A stretch of 41,846 bases of DNA from Collinsella aerofaciens (GTDB taxonomy: Bacteria; Actinomycetota; Coriobacteriia; Coriobacteriales; Coriobacteriaceae). Made by a program: the position numbers and the translations under genes. Below the pieces are notes generated by a model that searched no databases, was not told the origin of the DNA, and was given only the letters and a program-made list of their open reading frames with translations. The stretch spans positions 1 through 41,846 of the forward strand of contig NZ_JAQLDQ010000018.1 of the NCBI RefSeq assembly GCF_028209395.1. Reading direction: 5' to 3'. Shown here piece by piece: positions 17,403-25,149 of the stretch; position 1 is the stretch's first letter; every line of letters begins with the position of its first letter.

Positions 17403-17487
17403 GTCGATACATACTGTCTGGCGAATCATTTGTCAATGAATTCGGTGAACGGTAGTAAATACCGTTCAAGCGTATGTATGTATCGGT
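17403..17487 (+). ncRNA. Candidate structured leader with a three-way junction
   Basis: The leader of the nan operon can fold into three helices around a junction. The outer stem is CGATACATAC (17405-17414) with GTATGTATCG (17476-17485), plus two wobble pairs. A second hairpin is GAATCATT (17423-17430) with AATGAATTC (17435-17443), with one bulged A and a TGTC loop. A third is a perfect 9-bp stem, TGAACGGTA (17446-17454) with TACCGTTCA (17460-17468), with a GTAAA loop. The linkers are 8, 2 and 7 nt. The inner 9-bp repeat could instead be a DNA operator. It does not match any riboswitch class I can name. Confidence 0.45.
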
Positions 17488-17551
17488 CGCCGAGCGCGGC
17501 ACCTCAGTTGGGTTCGTCGGTAGGTAAGGTATATATCGTCCGCAAGTTGCG

Positions 17552-17601
17552 CGGGGGCACGTCTAGGTGCTCCCGAGTAAGATTCTCTATTGATAGGAGA
17601 A
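17552..17601 (+). promoter_or_regulatory. Leader hairpin and hairpin over the ribosome binding site
   Basis: A 9-bp stem (CGGGGGCAC at 17552-17560 with GTGCTCCCG at 17567-17575, one G-U pair) is followed by TTCTCTAT (17583-17590), which can pair with ATAGGAGAA (17593-17601, one bulged G). The second hairpin covers the Shine-Dalgarno AGGAGA of the binding-protein gene. This suggests translational control, but the second stem has a very tight loop and would be weak. Confidence 0.35.
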
Positions 17602-17604
17602 GAC

Positions 17605-19218
17605 ATGGCCATCATCAACAAGGGTATGTCCAGGCGTTCGTTCCTCGGCCTCACCGGCAGCGTCGCTGCTGTCGCCGGCCTTGGTCTCACTGGCTGCGGT
17701 GGCAGCTCTAGCGACGAGGGTTCCGCTTCCGGCTCCACCGATTCCGCCAACCGTGGCGGCGGCGTGATCACCGCTGGTTCCGCTTACGCTCCGTCCAGCT
17801 TCGATCCCGCCAGCACCGGCTCCGCTGTGGGCCTGGGTGCTAACTGGCACGTCGTCGAGGGCCTCTACGGCATCGATTACCACGACTACAGCACCTTCAA
17901 CGAGCTCGCCACCGACGATCCCAAGTCTGTGGACGACACCACTTTCGAGGTCACCATCCGCAAGGGCGCCAAGTTCTCCGATGGCACCGAGGTCACCGCT
18001 GATGATGTCGTTGCCTCCTACACCGCTTGCGCCGCTTCCGCTACCTATGCTCCGTTCTTCCAGCCCTTCGAGTCCATCGAGGCCAAGGACGCCAGCACCG
18101 TGACGGTCAAGACTAAGGTCCCCAACTTCTCCCTGCTCAAGGATCGTCTGGCCATCGTCCGCGTTACCCCGGCCACCCAGACCGAGGAGGATCGCGCCAA
18201 GCAGCCGATCGGTTCCGGCCCCTGGATGTACGACTCTATCTCCGATACCGAGATCACCTTGGTTCCCAACCCCGAGTACAACGGTGAGTATGCTGCCGAG
18301 GATAAGAAGATCCAGTACAGCATCCTGACCGACCCCACCGCTCGCGTTACCGCTCAGCAGGAGGGCTCCACGCTCGTTATGGAGCTCGTTACCGCTGACG
18401 CCGTCGACCAGCTCGAGAGCGCCGGCTGCAAGATCGATAACGTTCAGGGTTTCGGCACCCGCTTCATCATGTTCAACGTCGCCAAGGAGCCTTGGAACAA
18501 CGTCAAGGTCCGTCAGGCTGTCATGTATGCGCTCGACACCGAGAAGATGGTCAGTAACACCTTCGCCGGCCTTGCCACCGCTGCCAGCTGCTACCTGCCC
18601 AAGAGCTTCACCAACTATCATGAGGCTTCCACGGTGTACAAGACCGACGCCAAGAAGGCTAAGAAGCTCATCGAGGAGTCTGGCATCACCCCGGGTGCCA
18701 TCACCCTGCGCACCACCGACAACGAGCAGATTAAGGGCATGGCCGCCCAGGTCAAGAACGACCTAGATGCTCTCGGCTTCGATGTGACCATCCAGACCGA
18801 TACCTCGCCGGCTACCTACGCTGCCATCGACGGCGGCGAGGCCTACGATATCCTTCTTGCCCCTGGCGATCCTTCCTGCTTCGGCGCTGATCCCGACCTG
18901 CTGCTCAACTGGTGGTACGGCGACAACGTCTGGATGCAGACCCGTTGCCCGTGGAAGGAGTCCGCTGAGTGGCAGAAGCTCCACGGTCTCATGGACGAGG
19001 CTCTTGCCGCTGAGGGCGATGAGCAGCAGAAGAAGTGGAACGAGTGCTTCGACATCATTGCCGACAACGCCGTTCTGTACCCTGTTGTTCACGTCAAGAC
19101 CGTCTCCGCTTTCTGGGACGATCCGTCCACTGCGCCCAACGGCGAGGCCCTCGATGGCTTCAAGGGCATCGGCACGACGAGCATGTCCTTCAGGGGCGTT
19201 GCGACCGTCAAGGCGTAA
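17605..19218 (+). CDS. Peptide-class ABC substrate-binding lipoprotein, probable sialic-acid importer
   Basis: This is an SBP family 5 (DppA/OppA-like) binding protein of 537 aa. The N-terminus has a twin-arginine motif, SRRSFLG (residues 9-15), a hydrophobic stretch, and a lipobox LTGC with lipidated Cys31. It is therefore probably exported folded by Tat and anchored outside the membrane. A Gly/Ser-rich tether follows. The mature region has the family pattern, including AYAPSSFDPAS, GSGPWMYDS and VRQAVMYALD. ATG 17605 is chosen (AGGAGA 4-9 nt upstream). Ligand assignment rests on context: it heads an operon containing nanA, nanK and nanE. Peptide-class sialic-acid importers are known from Haemophilus ducreyi (Sat) and Bifidobacterium breve (nanBCDF). 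Codon choice suggests high expression. Confidence 0.8.
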   Translation: MAIINKGMSRRSFLGLTGSVAAVAGLGLTGCGGSSSDEGSASGSTDSANRGGGVITAGSAYAPSSFDPASTGSAVGLGANWHVVEGLYGIDYHDYSTFNELATDDPKSVDDTTFEVTIRKGAKFSDGTEVTADDVVASYTACAASATYAPFFQPFESIEAKDASTVTVKTKVPNFSLLKDRLAIVRVTPATQTEEDRAKQPIGSGPWMYDSISDTEITLVPNPEYNGEYAAEDKKIQYSILTDPTARVTAQQEGSTLVMELVTADAVDQLESAGCKIDNVQGFGTRFIMFNVAKEPWNNVKVRQAVMYALDTEKMVSNTFAGLATAASCYLPKSFTNYHEASTVYKTDAKKAKKLIEESGITPGAITLRTTDNEQIKGMAAQVKNDLDALGFDVTIQTDTSPATYAAIDGGEAYDILLAPGDPSCFGADPDLLLNWWYGDNVWMQTRCPWKESAEWQKLHGLMDEALAAEGDEQQKKWNECFDIIADNAVLYPVVHVKTVSAFWDDPSTAPNGEALDGFKGIGTTSMSFRGVATVKA

Positions 19219-19280
19219 GACTCGCTTGAGTCTGTATGCAGGATGTCGGTCGTTGGGACCGTATCCTCATAGTTGAAACA

Positions 19281-19314
19281 AAGACCCGGGCGGCCTCGAT
19301 GTCGCTCGGGTCTT
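19281..19314 (+). terminator. Intercistronic hairpin between binding protein and permease
   Basis: A 12-bp stem (AAGACCCGGGCG at 19281-19292 pairing to the segment ending CGGGTCTT at 19314, one G-U pair) has a 10-nt loop and lies 62 bp after the stop. No T-run follows. It is more likely a 3' stabiliser or partial attenuator, giving more binding protein than permease, than a full terminator. Confidence 0.65.
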
Positions 19315-19375
19315 GTAATGAGTATCCATACTCATATACCAGTTGGTCCTACCGACAAAAGAAAGGGGAGAGAAC

Positions 19376-20332
19376 GTGAACAACTTTCTACGTTTGATTG
19401 GAAGGCGTCTCGTGGCGCTGCCGATCATGGCATTGGGCGTCACCGTCCTGGTGTTCTTCCTTATGTCGTTCTCCAAGACCGACCCCGCCTATACGGCGTT
19501 GGGTGACGGTGCCTCGCCCGAGGCGGTTGCCGAGTACCATGAGAAGTATGGTCTGGACGACCCCTGGCCCGTGCGCTACGTGCGCTATATGGGCGATTTG
19601 ATCCATGGTGACATGGGCACCTATGGTGCTGCTCGCAACTCCGTTGCCAAGCGCATCTCCACGGCCCTGCCCGTCACGATGCAGCTGACCTTCATCGGTC
19701 TTGCCATCGGCGCGGTCGTCTCGTTTTTGCTCGGCGTCATCGCGGCACTGTATCGCGATAAATGGCCGGACCAAGTGATCCGCGTCTTCTCCATCGCCGG
19801 CTTGGCAACCCCGTCGTTCTGGCTTGCCGTCCTGTTGATCCTGCTGTTCTCTTCCTACCTTAAGGTGCTCCCGGCGTCCGGTGCTCTGCCTCACTTCACC
19901 ACTAACCCGGCTGGCTATCTGGGACGTATGATCATGCCCGCTATCGCCCTGGCATTCCCGCTGACGGGCCAGATGACTCGTATCGTGCGTACCGCCATGG
20001 TCGAGGAGCTCGACAAGGACTACGTCCGCATGGCCCGTGGCGCCGGCGTTCCCGAGAAGGTCGTCGTCGGCATCAACGTTTTGCGCAACGCGCTGATCAC
20101 CCCGGTCACCACCCTCGGTCTTAAGATCGGTTACCTCATGGGCGGCGCCGTCGTCATCGAGGTTATCTTCAACCTCCCCGGCATGGGCACTGCGATTCTG
20201 CAGGGCGTTCAGGGCAACGAGGCGAACCTGGTTCAGGGCGTCGTTATCGTCGTTGCTCTTGCCTTCATCATCATCAACATCGTGGTTGACATGCTCTACC
20301 TGCTCATCAACCCGCGCATCAGGACGGTGTAG
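19376..20332 (+). CDS. ABC permease, DppB/OppB class
   Basis: This is the first membrane subunit of the presumed sialic-acid importer, 318 aa. It has about six membrane segments, starting with RLVALPIMALGVTVLVFFLM. The cytoplasmic coupling loop is MARGAGVPEKVVVGINVLRNALI, an EAA-type motif with the conserved Gly. Near the C-terminus are the PGMG turn and the ending LINPRIRTV typical of DppB proteins. The start is GTG 19376 with GAAAGGGGAG upstream; an open frame 11 codons further upstream lacks a ribosome site. The next gene starts 3 bp after the stop. The binding-protein gene is 157 bp upstream beyond a stable hairpin, which suggests separate mRNA levels. Confidence 0.9.
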   Translation: MNNFLRLIGRRLVALPIMALGVTVLVFFLMSFSKTDPAYTALGDGASPEAVAEYHEKYGLDDPWPVRYVRYMGDLIHGDMGTYGAARNSVAKRISTALPVTMQLTFIGLAIGAVVSFLLGVIAALYRDKWPDQVIRVFSIAGLATPSFWLAVLLILLFSSYLKVLPASGALPHFTTNPAGYLGRMIMPAIALAFPLTGQMTRIVRTAMVEELDKDYVRMARGAGVPEKVVVGINVLRNALITPVTTLGLKIGYLMGGAVVIEVIFNLPGMGTAILQGVQGNEANLVQGVVIVVALAFIIINIVVDMLYLLINPRIRTV

Positions 20333-20335
20333 ATT

Positions 20336-22351
20336 ATGGTAAAGATTCGAGAGAAGCAAACCGAGCAGCTCGAGAAGGCTGCCTCCAAGGGGCTCAAGCT
20401 CGGTGGCTGGAAGAAGATGACGTTGTCTTCTAAGATTGCCGCCGTCGTGCTGGTGCTGGTCGCCCTGACTGCGATTCTGGCGCCCCTTCTTGCCCCCTAT
20501 AGCCCGGTCGAGATCTTTACGGCTCGCCAGGCTCCCGGCAACGGATTTATCTTCGGTACCGACGATAAAGGTCGCGACATTCTGTCGCGCATGCTCTACG
20601 GTGGTCGTTACTCGCTGATCATCGGCTTTGGCGCCACTGCCATGGCTCTGGTCTGCGGCTCGGTCGTGGGCGCCCTCGCGGCGGTTTCGCGTAAGTCCGT
20701 TTCCGAAGCGATCATGCGCATCCTGGACATCATCATGTCCATCCCGGGCATCGCCCTCGCGGCCGTCTTCGTCTCCATCCTGGGCAATTCCGTGCCGTCG
20801 ATTATCTTCGCCATCGGCTTTATGTACACTCCGCAGATTGCCCGTATCGTGCGCGCCAACATCGTGTCCGAGTACGGCGAGGACTATGTCCGCGCGGTCA
20901 TCGTTTCCGGCGCCAAGGCTCCGTGGATTTTGATCAAGCACGTCCTGCGCAACTGCATCGCCCCGATTATGGTCTTCACCGTTACTCTGGTCGCCGATGC
21001 CATCATCTTCGAGGCCTCGCTGACCTTCATCGGCGCTGGTATTCAGGAGCCTACCGCTACCTGGGGTAACATCCTCGCTGACGCCCGCGGTGGCGTGCTC
21101 GCTGGCCGTTGGTGGCAGGCGCTGTTCCCGGGCCTGGCCATCATGATCACCTGCCTGGCACTCAACATCCTGTCCGAGGGCATTACCGACGCCATGGCCG
21201 CTGCTCCCTCCGCCGCCCTGGATCCGACCGACTCCTCCAAGCGCCGCGAGGCCGACCTGCTGGTCTCCGACCCCGTTCGCGCCTACAAGGAGCAGGCTCA
21301 GTCCCTCTCCGCTCGCCTTGGCGCCCTGCGCGATGTCGAGCTCAAGCGTGACGATCGCCATGTGCCCGACGAGTCTGTTGAACCGATTCTCTCGGTCCGT
21401 GACTTCTGCATCCAGTTTGAGCATCACGGTGATATCAACGTCGTCGACCATGTCAACTTTGACGTCCGTCCTGGTCAGACCATGGGCCTGGTGGGCGAGT
21501 CCGGTTGCGGTAAGTCCATCACCACGCTGGCCATCATGGGCCTGACCGACGATGACGAGCATCTTTCCGGCGAGGTTCTCTGGGAGGGCCGCGACCTGCT
21601 CAAGATGAGCAAGAAGGAGTGGTTCGGCCTTCGCGGTACCGATATCGCCATGGTCTATCAGGACGCCCTGTCCTCGCTCAACCCCTCCATGCTCATTTCC
21701 GCCCAGATGAAGCAGCTCACCAAGCGTGGCGGCACCCGTAGCGCCGAGGAGCTCCTGGAGCTCGTGGGCCTCGACCCCAAGCGTACGCTCGAGAGCTATC
21801 CGCATGAGCTTTCCGGTGGCCAGCGTCAGCGCGTTCTGATCGCTATGGCCCTTACCCGCGACCCCAAGCTGGTCATCTGCGACGAGCCTACGACCGCTCT
21901 GGACGTTACCGTCCAGAAGCAGGTCATCAAGCTGCTCAACGATCTTCAGGCCAAGCTCGGCTTTGCCATGATCTTCGTTTCGCATGACCTGGCGCTGGTC
22001 GCCGAGGTTGCCCATAACATCACGGTTATGTACGCTGGCCAGGTTATCGAGCAGGCGCCCACCAAGGAGCTGCTCACTAACCCGATCCACGAGTACACCC
22101 GCGGTCTTCTGGGTTCCGTTCTGTCCATCGAGAGCGGCTCGGGCCGTCTGCACCAGGTCCCCGGCGCTGTTCCCAGCCCGCGCGATTTCCCCAAGGGCGA
22201 TCGCTTCGCGCCCCGCTCGAGCCATCCGCGCATTGGCCTGGACACCCGTCCGGTCTTCAAGCGCGTGCCCGGCACCGAGCACTTCTATTCCGAGCTCCCC
22301 GACGAGGTGCTCAAGGCAAATGGTTTGACCCCTCACGCGGAGGTGATGTAG
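20336..22351 (+). CDS. Fused ABC permease (DppC-like) and ATPase (DppD-like)
   Basis: One 671-aa chain combines two normally separate importer subunits. Residues 30-290 form a DppC-class permease (five to six membrane helices, GTDDKGRD at 74-81, coupling loop SGAKAPWILIKHVLRN at about 191-206). A charged linker runs from about 291 to 345. The ATPase has Walker A GESGCGKS at 387-394, signature LSGGQRQR at 492-499 and Walker B LVICDEP at 512-518. There is no frameshift or internal stop and both halves keep key residues, so this is a true fusion. The C-terminal region, which in OppD/DppD holds a Cys-rich motif (as in the opp operon of this window), reads GDRFAPRSSHPR here with the Cys lost. It overlaps neither neighbour, and the next gene starts directly after the stop. 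Confidence 0.92.
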   Translation: MVKIREKQTEQLEKAASKGLKLGGWKKMTLSSKIAAVVLVLVALTAILAPLLAPYSPVEIFTARQAPGNGFIFGTDDKGRDILSRMLYGGRYSLIIGFGATAMALVCGSVVGALAAVSRKSVSEAIMRILDIIMSIPGIALAAVFVSILGNSVPSIIFAIGFMYTPQIARIVRANIVSEYGEDYVRAVIVSGAKAPWILIKHVLRNCIAPIMVFTVTLVADAIIFEASLTFIGAGIQEPTATWGNILADARGGVLAGRWWQALFPGLAIMITCLALNILSEGITDAMAAAPSAALDPTDSSKRREADLLVSDPVRAYKEQAQSLSARLGALRDVELKRDDRHVPDESVEPILSVRDFCIQFEHHGDINVVDHVNFDVRPGQTMGLVGESGCGKSITTLAIMGLTDDDEHLSGEVLWEGRDLLKMSKKEWFGLRGTDIAMVYQDALSSLNPSMLISAQMKQLTKRGGTRSAEELLELVGLDPKRTLESYPHELSGGQRQRVLIAMALTRDPKLVICDEPTTALDVTVQKQVIKLLNDLQAKLGFAMIFVSHDLALVAEVAHNITVMYAGQVIEQAPTKELLTNPIHEYTRGLLGSVLSIESGSGRLHQVPGAVPSPRDFPKGDRFAPRSSHPRIGLDTRPVFKRVPGTEHFYSELPDEVLKANGLTPHAEVM

Positions 22352-23179
22352 ATGAGCGAGACCGCAGTCAACGGCGTCGAGCCGATCATCTTCCTTGATG
22401 ACGTCCACGTCACCTTTAGGACCCGTACCGGCTCGATTCTGCACCCCAACCTGGTTCACGCCGTCCAGGGTGTAACGATTAAGCTCATGCCCGGACAGAC
22501 CATCGGCATCGTCGGCGAGTCCGGTTGCGGAAAGTCCACCACCGCCAACGTCATGTGCGGCCTGCAGGCCCCCACGAGCGGCAAGGTCTACTTTAAGGGC
22601 AAGGACGTTACCAAACGTACCGCCGAGGACCGTCGCCACATGGGTCGCGTCATCTCGGTCGTGTTCCAGAACCCGGCCACGGCGCTCAACCCCCGCATGG
22701 TTGTTCGCGAGCAACTGCTCGACCCCATGCGCGTCCACAACCTGGGTACCGAGGCCGAGCAGGAGAAGCGCGTCAAGGAGCTCTTGGAGCTCACCGGTCT
22801 GCCCAGCTCCGCCGCCGAGGTTCTTCCCGGCCAGCTTTCGGGCGGCCAGCGCCAGCGCGTCGCAATTGCTCGTGCCCTGTCGCTGAACCCCGATGCCATC
22901 ATCGCCGACGAGCCCACCTCGGCTCTGGACGTTTCGGTCCGTGCGCAGATTCTGAACCTGCTGACCGACCTTAAGAAGGAGCTCGGCCTGGCCATGGTGT
23001 TCATCAGCCATGACATCCAGACGGTCCGCTATATCTCTGACGACATCATCGTTATGAATGGCGGCAAGATCGTCGAGCAGGGCGAGGCCAAGCAGGTCTT
23101 CCAGCACCCTCAGGATCCCTACACCAAGATGCTGCTCGGCGCTGCGCCGTCGCTGCTGCATCCCAAGCTCGGCGAGTAG
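22352..23179 (+). CDS. ABC ATPase, DppF/OppF class
   Basis: This is the second ATPase of the importer, 275 aa, with Walker A GESGCGKS at 55-62, signature LSGGQRQR near 164-171 and Walker B AIIADEP. It starts with ATG immediately after the TAG of the fusion gene, so it is probably translationally coupled. It ends soon after HPQDPYTKMLLGAAPSLL and lacks the approximately 65-residue C-terminal oligopeptide-transporter domain with four Cys that OppF of the second transporter keeps. Both nan ATPases therefore lack this Cys motif, which separates them from ordinary peptide importers. A perfect 11-bp hairpin follows. Confidence 0.9.
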   Translation: MSETAVNGVEPIIFLDDVHVTFRTRTGSILHPNLVHAVQGVTIKLMPGQTIGIVGESGCGKSTTANVMCGLQAPTSGKVYFKGKDVTKRTAEDRRHMGRVISVVFQNPATALNPRMVVREQLLDPMRVHNLGTEAEQEKRVKELLELTGLPSSAAEVLPGQLSGGQRQRVAIARALSLNPDAIIADEPTSALDVSVRAQILNLLTDLKKELGLAMVFISHDIQTVRYISDDIIVMNGGKIVEQGEAKQVFQHPQDPYTKMLLGAAPSLLHPKLGE

Positions 23180-23195
23180 CCTCGCTTTCCCTCCC

Positions 23196-23223
23196 GTGCG
23201 CCCGGTTCCCTTACCGGGCGCAC
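23196..23223 (+). repeat. Intercistronic hairpin between transporter and esterase genes
   Basis: A perfect 11-bp stem, GTGCGCCCGGT (23196-23206) with ACCGGGCGCAC (23213-23223), encloses a 6-nt loop. No T-run follows. It probably marks an mRNA processing or stability boundary. Confidence 0.65.
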
Positions 23224-23259
23224 CTCCGTTGCGATTTCGAAAGGTTGGGTTCACGAGCC

Positions 23260-24237
23260 ATGCCAAGTGCTCAGGAGCTACAACAGCAATTTGGTGAATA
23301 TCGAGGCGCTATGCCCCGTCCATCGGATTTCGATCTCTTTTGGAAGGACCGCATGGCCGAGGCCGACGCCGTCGGGCTTGACTATGCGATCGAGGCGGCA
23401 TCGGTCGCCGATGCCGCGACCTGCCAGCTTTTCGACCTCTGGTATACCGGCATGTGTGGCGCGCGCCTGCATGCCAAGTACCTTAAACCCGTCTCGGACG
23501 AGCCCGCGCCATTGGTGCTTCAGTTCCATGGATATCCGGGTGCAAGCCGCAGCTGGTTTGAGCAGGCGTCGTTTGCGGGCATGGGCATGGCACTCATCGC
23601 CCTCGACTGCCCCGGCCAAGGAGGTCCCTCCGAGGACATTGGTGGATTTGAGGGCACAACGGTTGCCGGTCATATCGTCGCCGGTATCGACGGCGACCCG
23701 GCCAACCTCTACTATGTCCGCTTGCACCAAGATATTCGCATCCTGTGCCGCATCGTTCGCGAGCTCGAGGGCATCGATCTTGCGCGTGTGTTTGTGAACG
23801 GCGCGTCGCAGGGCGGCGGTTTGGGCATTGCGACCTGTGCGCTTAACAGCGAGCTTATCAATCGTGCCGCCATCCTCTATCCCTTCCTGTCAGATTTCCG
23901 CCTGGTCTGGGATTTGGATGCCGACGACATTGCCTACGAGGGCCTGCGCTATTGGTCTCGCTGGTTTGACGAGGACTCGACTCGTATTGACGAAGGCTAT
24001 GCCAAGCTGGCGTACTTCGATTCCAAGAACTTTGCCCCTATGGTCAAATGCCCCGTGCTGTTTGGTACTGGCACAGCCGATATCGTCTGTCCGCCAGCGA
24101 CGCAGTTTGCGGTCTATAACAACCTGACCTGCGAAAAGCGTCATGAGTTCTTTGAAGGCTTTGGCCACGAGGAGATTCAGGATTTTGACGATTTGATCAT
24201 TCCGTTTTTCTGCAAGGGAGGGGAGGCTCATGTCTAA
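23260..24237 (+). CDS. CE7-family acetyl esterase, probable sialate O-acetylesterase
   Basis: This is an alpha/beta-hydrolase of the acetyl-xylan esterase / cephalosporin-C deacetylase family (CE7), 325 aa, which is typical. The oxyanion segment is FHGYPG, followed by the DCPGQGG turn (the family RGQG motif). The nucleophile elbow GASQGG contains Ser183, the acid is Asp274 in GTADIVCPP, and the base is His303 in GHEE, so the triad is complete. ATG 23260 is chosen for homology; an in-frame TTG at 23245 is an alternative, and the ribosome site is unclear for both. No secretion signal is seen, so it acts in the cytosol on imported substrate. Its place between a nan transporter and nanA suggests removal of O-acetyl groups from sialic acid; that is inference. 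It overlaps the next gene by 8 bp. Confidence 0.88.
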   Translation: MPSAQELQQQFGEYRGAMPRPSDFDLFWKDRMAEADAVGLDYAIEAASVADAATCQLFDLWYTGMCGARLHAKYLKPVSDEPAPLVLQFHGYPGASRSWFEQASFAGMGMALIALDCPGQGGPSEDIGGFEGTTVAGHIVAGIDGDPANLYYVRLHQDIRILCRIVRELEGIDLARVFVNGASQGGGLGIATCALNSELINRAAILYPFLSDFRLVWDLDADDIAYEGLRYWSRWFDEDSTRIDEGYAKLAYFDSKNFAPMVKCPVLFGTGTADIVCPPATQFAVYNNLTCEKRHEFFEGFGHEEIQDFDDLIIPFFCKGGEAHV

Positions 24238-25081
24238 GTGCGAGAGCAATGTTGACGAGCTGATTGTCCCCGGACTCGTGGGAATTCCTGGAACGGTTTC
24301 GTCAAGGCTCGCAGAATATCGGGACTGGCGCGGTGATGTCCAAGCAGATGTTTCTGATTTAGAGACATGCGCTTCGAATCTTGAGATTCAAGGCCTGGCC
24401 ATTACGGCGATTGACTTTGTTAACCCCTGCGCCCGTTACTCGGAGGTCTCCTTTGAGCTCGGTGACGATGCGATTCACGCTCGTTTGATCGAGCCTGTCG
24501 GTCGTGCCCGAGTATCTGAGCGCGTGCCGTTGTGCCTGATGTTCCACGACATCGATCGGCCTGTGCGCGGCTGGCATCACATGACGAGATTTGCCGCCAT
24601 GGGGTATGCCGTCCTCGCGCTGGATGACGATGTTGCTGGTGCGGACGACCTGCAGCGGGGGATTTCTTCGCCCGCTTTTGTCGAGCGCGTCCGTTGGGGT
24701 TGCGCGCTGGCGAAGGTGGCGCGCAATCTTGATGGCATGGACCCCGACCGCATCTTTGCATGGGGCGAGGGTCTAGGCGGCGGAGTCGCGCTGGCGGTTT
24801 CTGCTCTGGACGAGCGGGGTCTCGCCTGCACGGCGGTTGCCAATCCGCTTCCTGGCGGCCTCGAGGCGCTGTCGTCTCGGGTGCGCGGATCGGTGCTCAT
24901 GGGCACATCGCTCATGGATACCGTGAGCGATCCCAAGGATCAGTTTGCCGTATTCAACGGTCTTGAGTGTGACCGGAGACATATCATCTATGCCAAATAC
25001 GCTCACGAGCGCATCAATGCGTTCGAAAACGAAGTCGTCGACTTTTTTAACCAAACGTTCTACTCGTGTTCTTTGGCCTAG
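24230..25081 (+). CDS. CE7-like alpha/beta-hydrolase lacking the nucleophile serine
   Basis: The 283-aa product is a divergent relative of the preceding esterase. It shares the FHxxxxxxxGW strand, ALDDD turn, DPKDQFAVFNGLECDRRH-like region and overall order. At the nucleophile elbow GASQGGG is replaced by GEGLGGG, so the expected Ser is Gly181 (codon GGT at 24770). The oxyanion HGYPG is changed to HDIDR. Asp230 and His259 are kept. It is intact, has no frameshift, and overlaps the upstream gene by 8 bp, so the two proteins are made together. A pseudo-esterase partner, regulatory subunit or altered catalyst are all possible. It has no signal peptide. Codons are less optimal than in the neighbouring nan genes. 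Confidence 0.75.
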   Translation: MSKCESNVDELIVPGLVGIPGTVSSRLAEYRDWRGDVQADVSDLETCASNLEIQGLAITAIDFVNPCARYSEVSFELGDDAIHARLIEPVGRARVSERVPLCLMFHDIDRPVRGWHHMTRFAAMGYAVLALDDDVAGADDLQRGISSPAFVERVRWGCALAKVARNLDGMDPDRIFAWGEGLGGGVALAVSALDERGLACTAVANPLPGGLEALSSRVRGSVLMGTSLMDTVSDPKDQFAVFNGLECDRRHIIYAKYAHERINAFENEVVDFFNQTFYSCSLA

Positions 25082-25105
25082 ACGGCCTGGACACTGCCAA
25101 CAAGA

Positions 25106-25128
25106 GTGGGCGGCATAGGGCTGCCCAC
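25106..25128 (+). repeat. Intercistronic hairpin before nanA
   Basis: A 9-bp stem, GTGGGCGGC (25106-25114) with GCTGCCCAC (25120-25128, one G-U pair), has a 5-nt loop. It lies in the 68-bp gap between the Ser-less esterase gene and nanA, with no T-run. Confidence 0.55.
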
Positions 25129-25149
25129 CAGACAACTAAGGAGATTCTT

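Noticed and set aside
17403..17487. Purine-type riboswitch identity for the three-way junction
   Set aside because: The junction bases and loop-loop complementarity expected of purine riboswitches are missing; only the general shape is similar.
20336..22351. Fusion of permease and ATPase as a sequencing artefact
   Set aside because: The frame is continuous through a charged linker with no stop or rare-codon run, and both domains are intact.
19388..23266. Very long open frame (about 1290 codons) on the minus strand across the nan transporter genes
   Set aside because: It is the antisense shadow of GC-rich, codon-biased genes. It is low complexity (Gly, Asp, His, Arg), has no recognised domain and no ribosome site, while four well-supported genes occupy the plus strand.
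24230..25081. Calling the Ser-less CE7-like gene a pseudogene
   Set aside because: It has a full-length frame, an overlapping start, retained Asp and His, and no internal stops, so it is treated as a coding gene.
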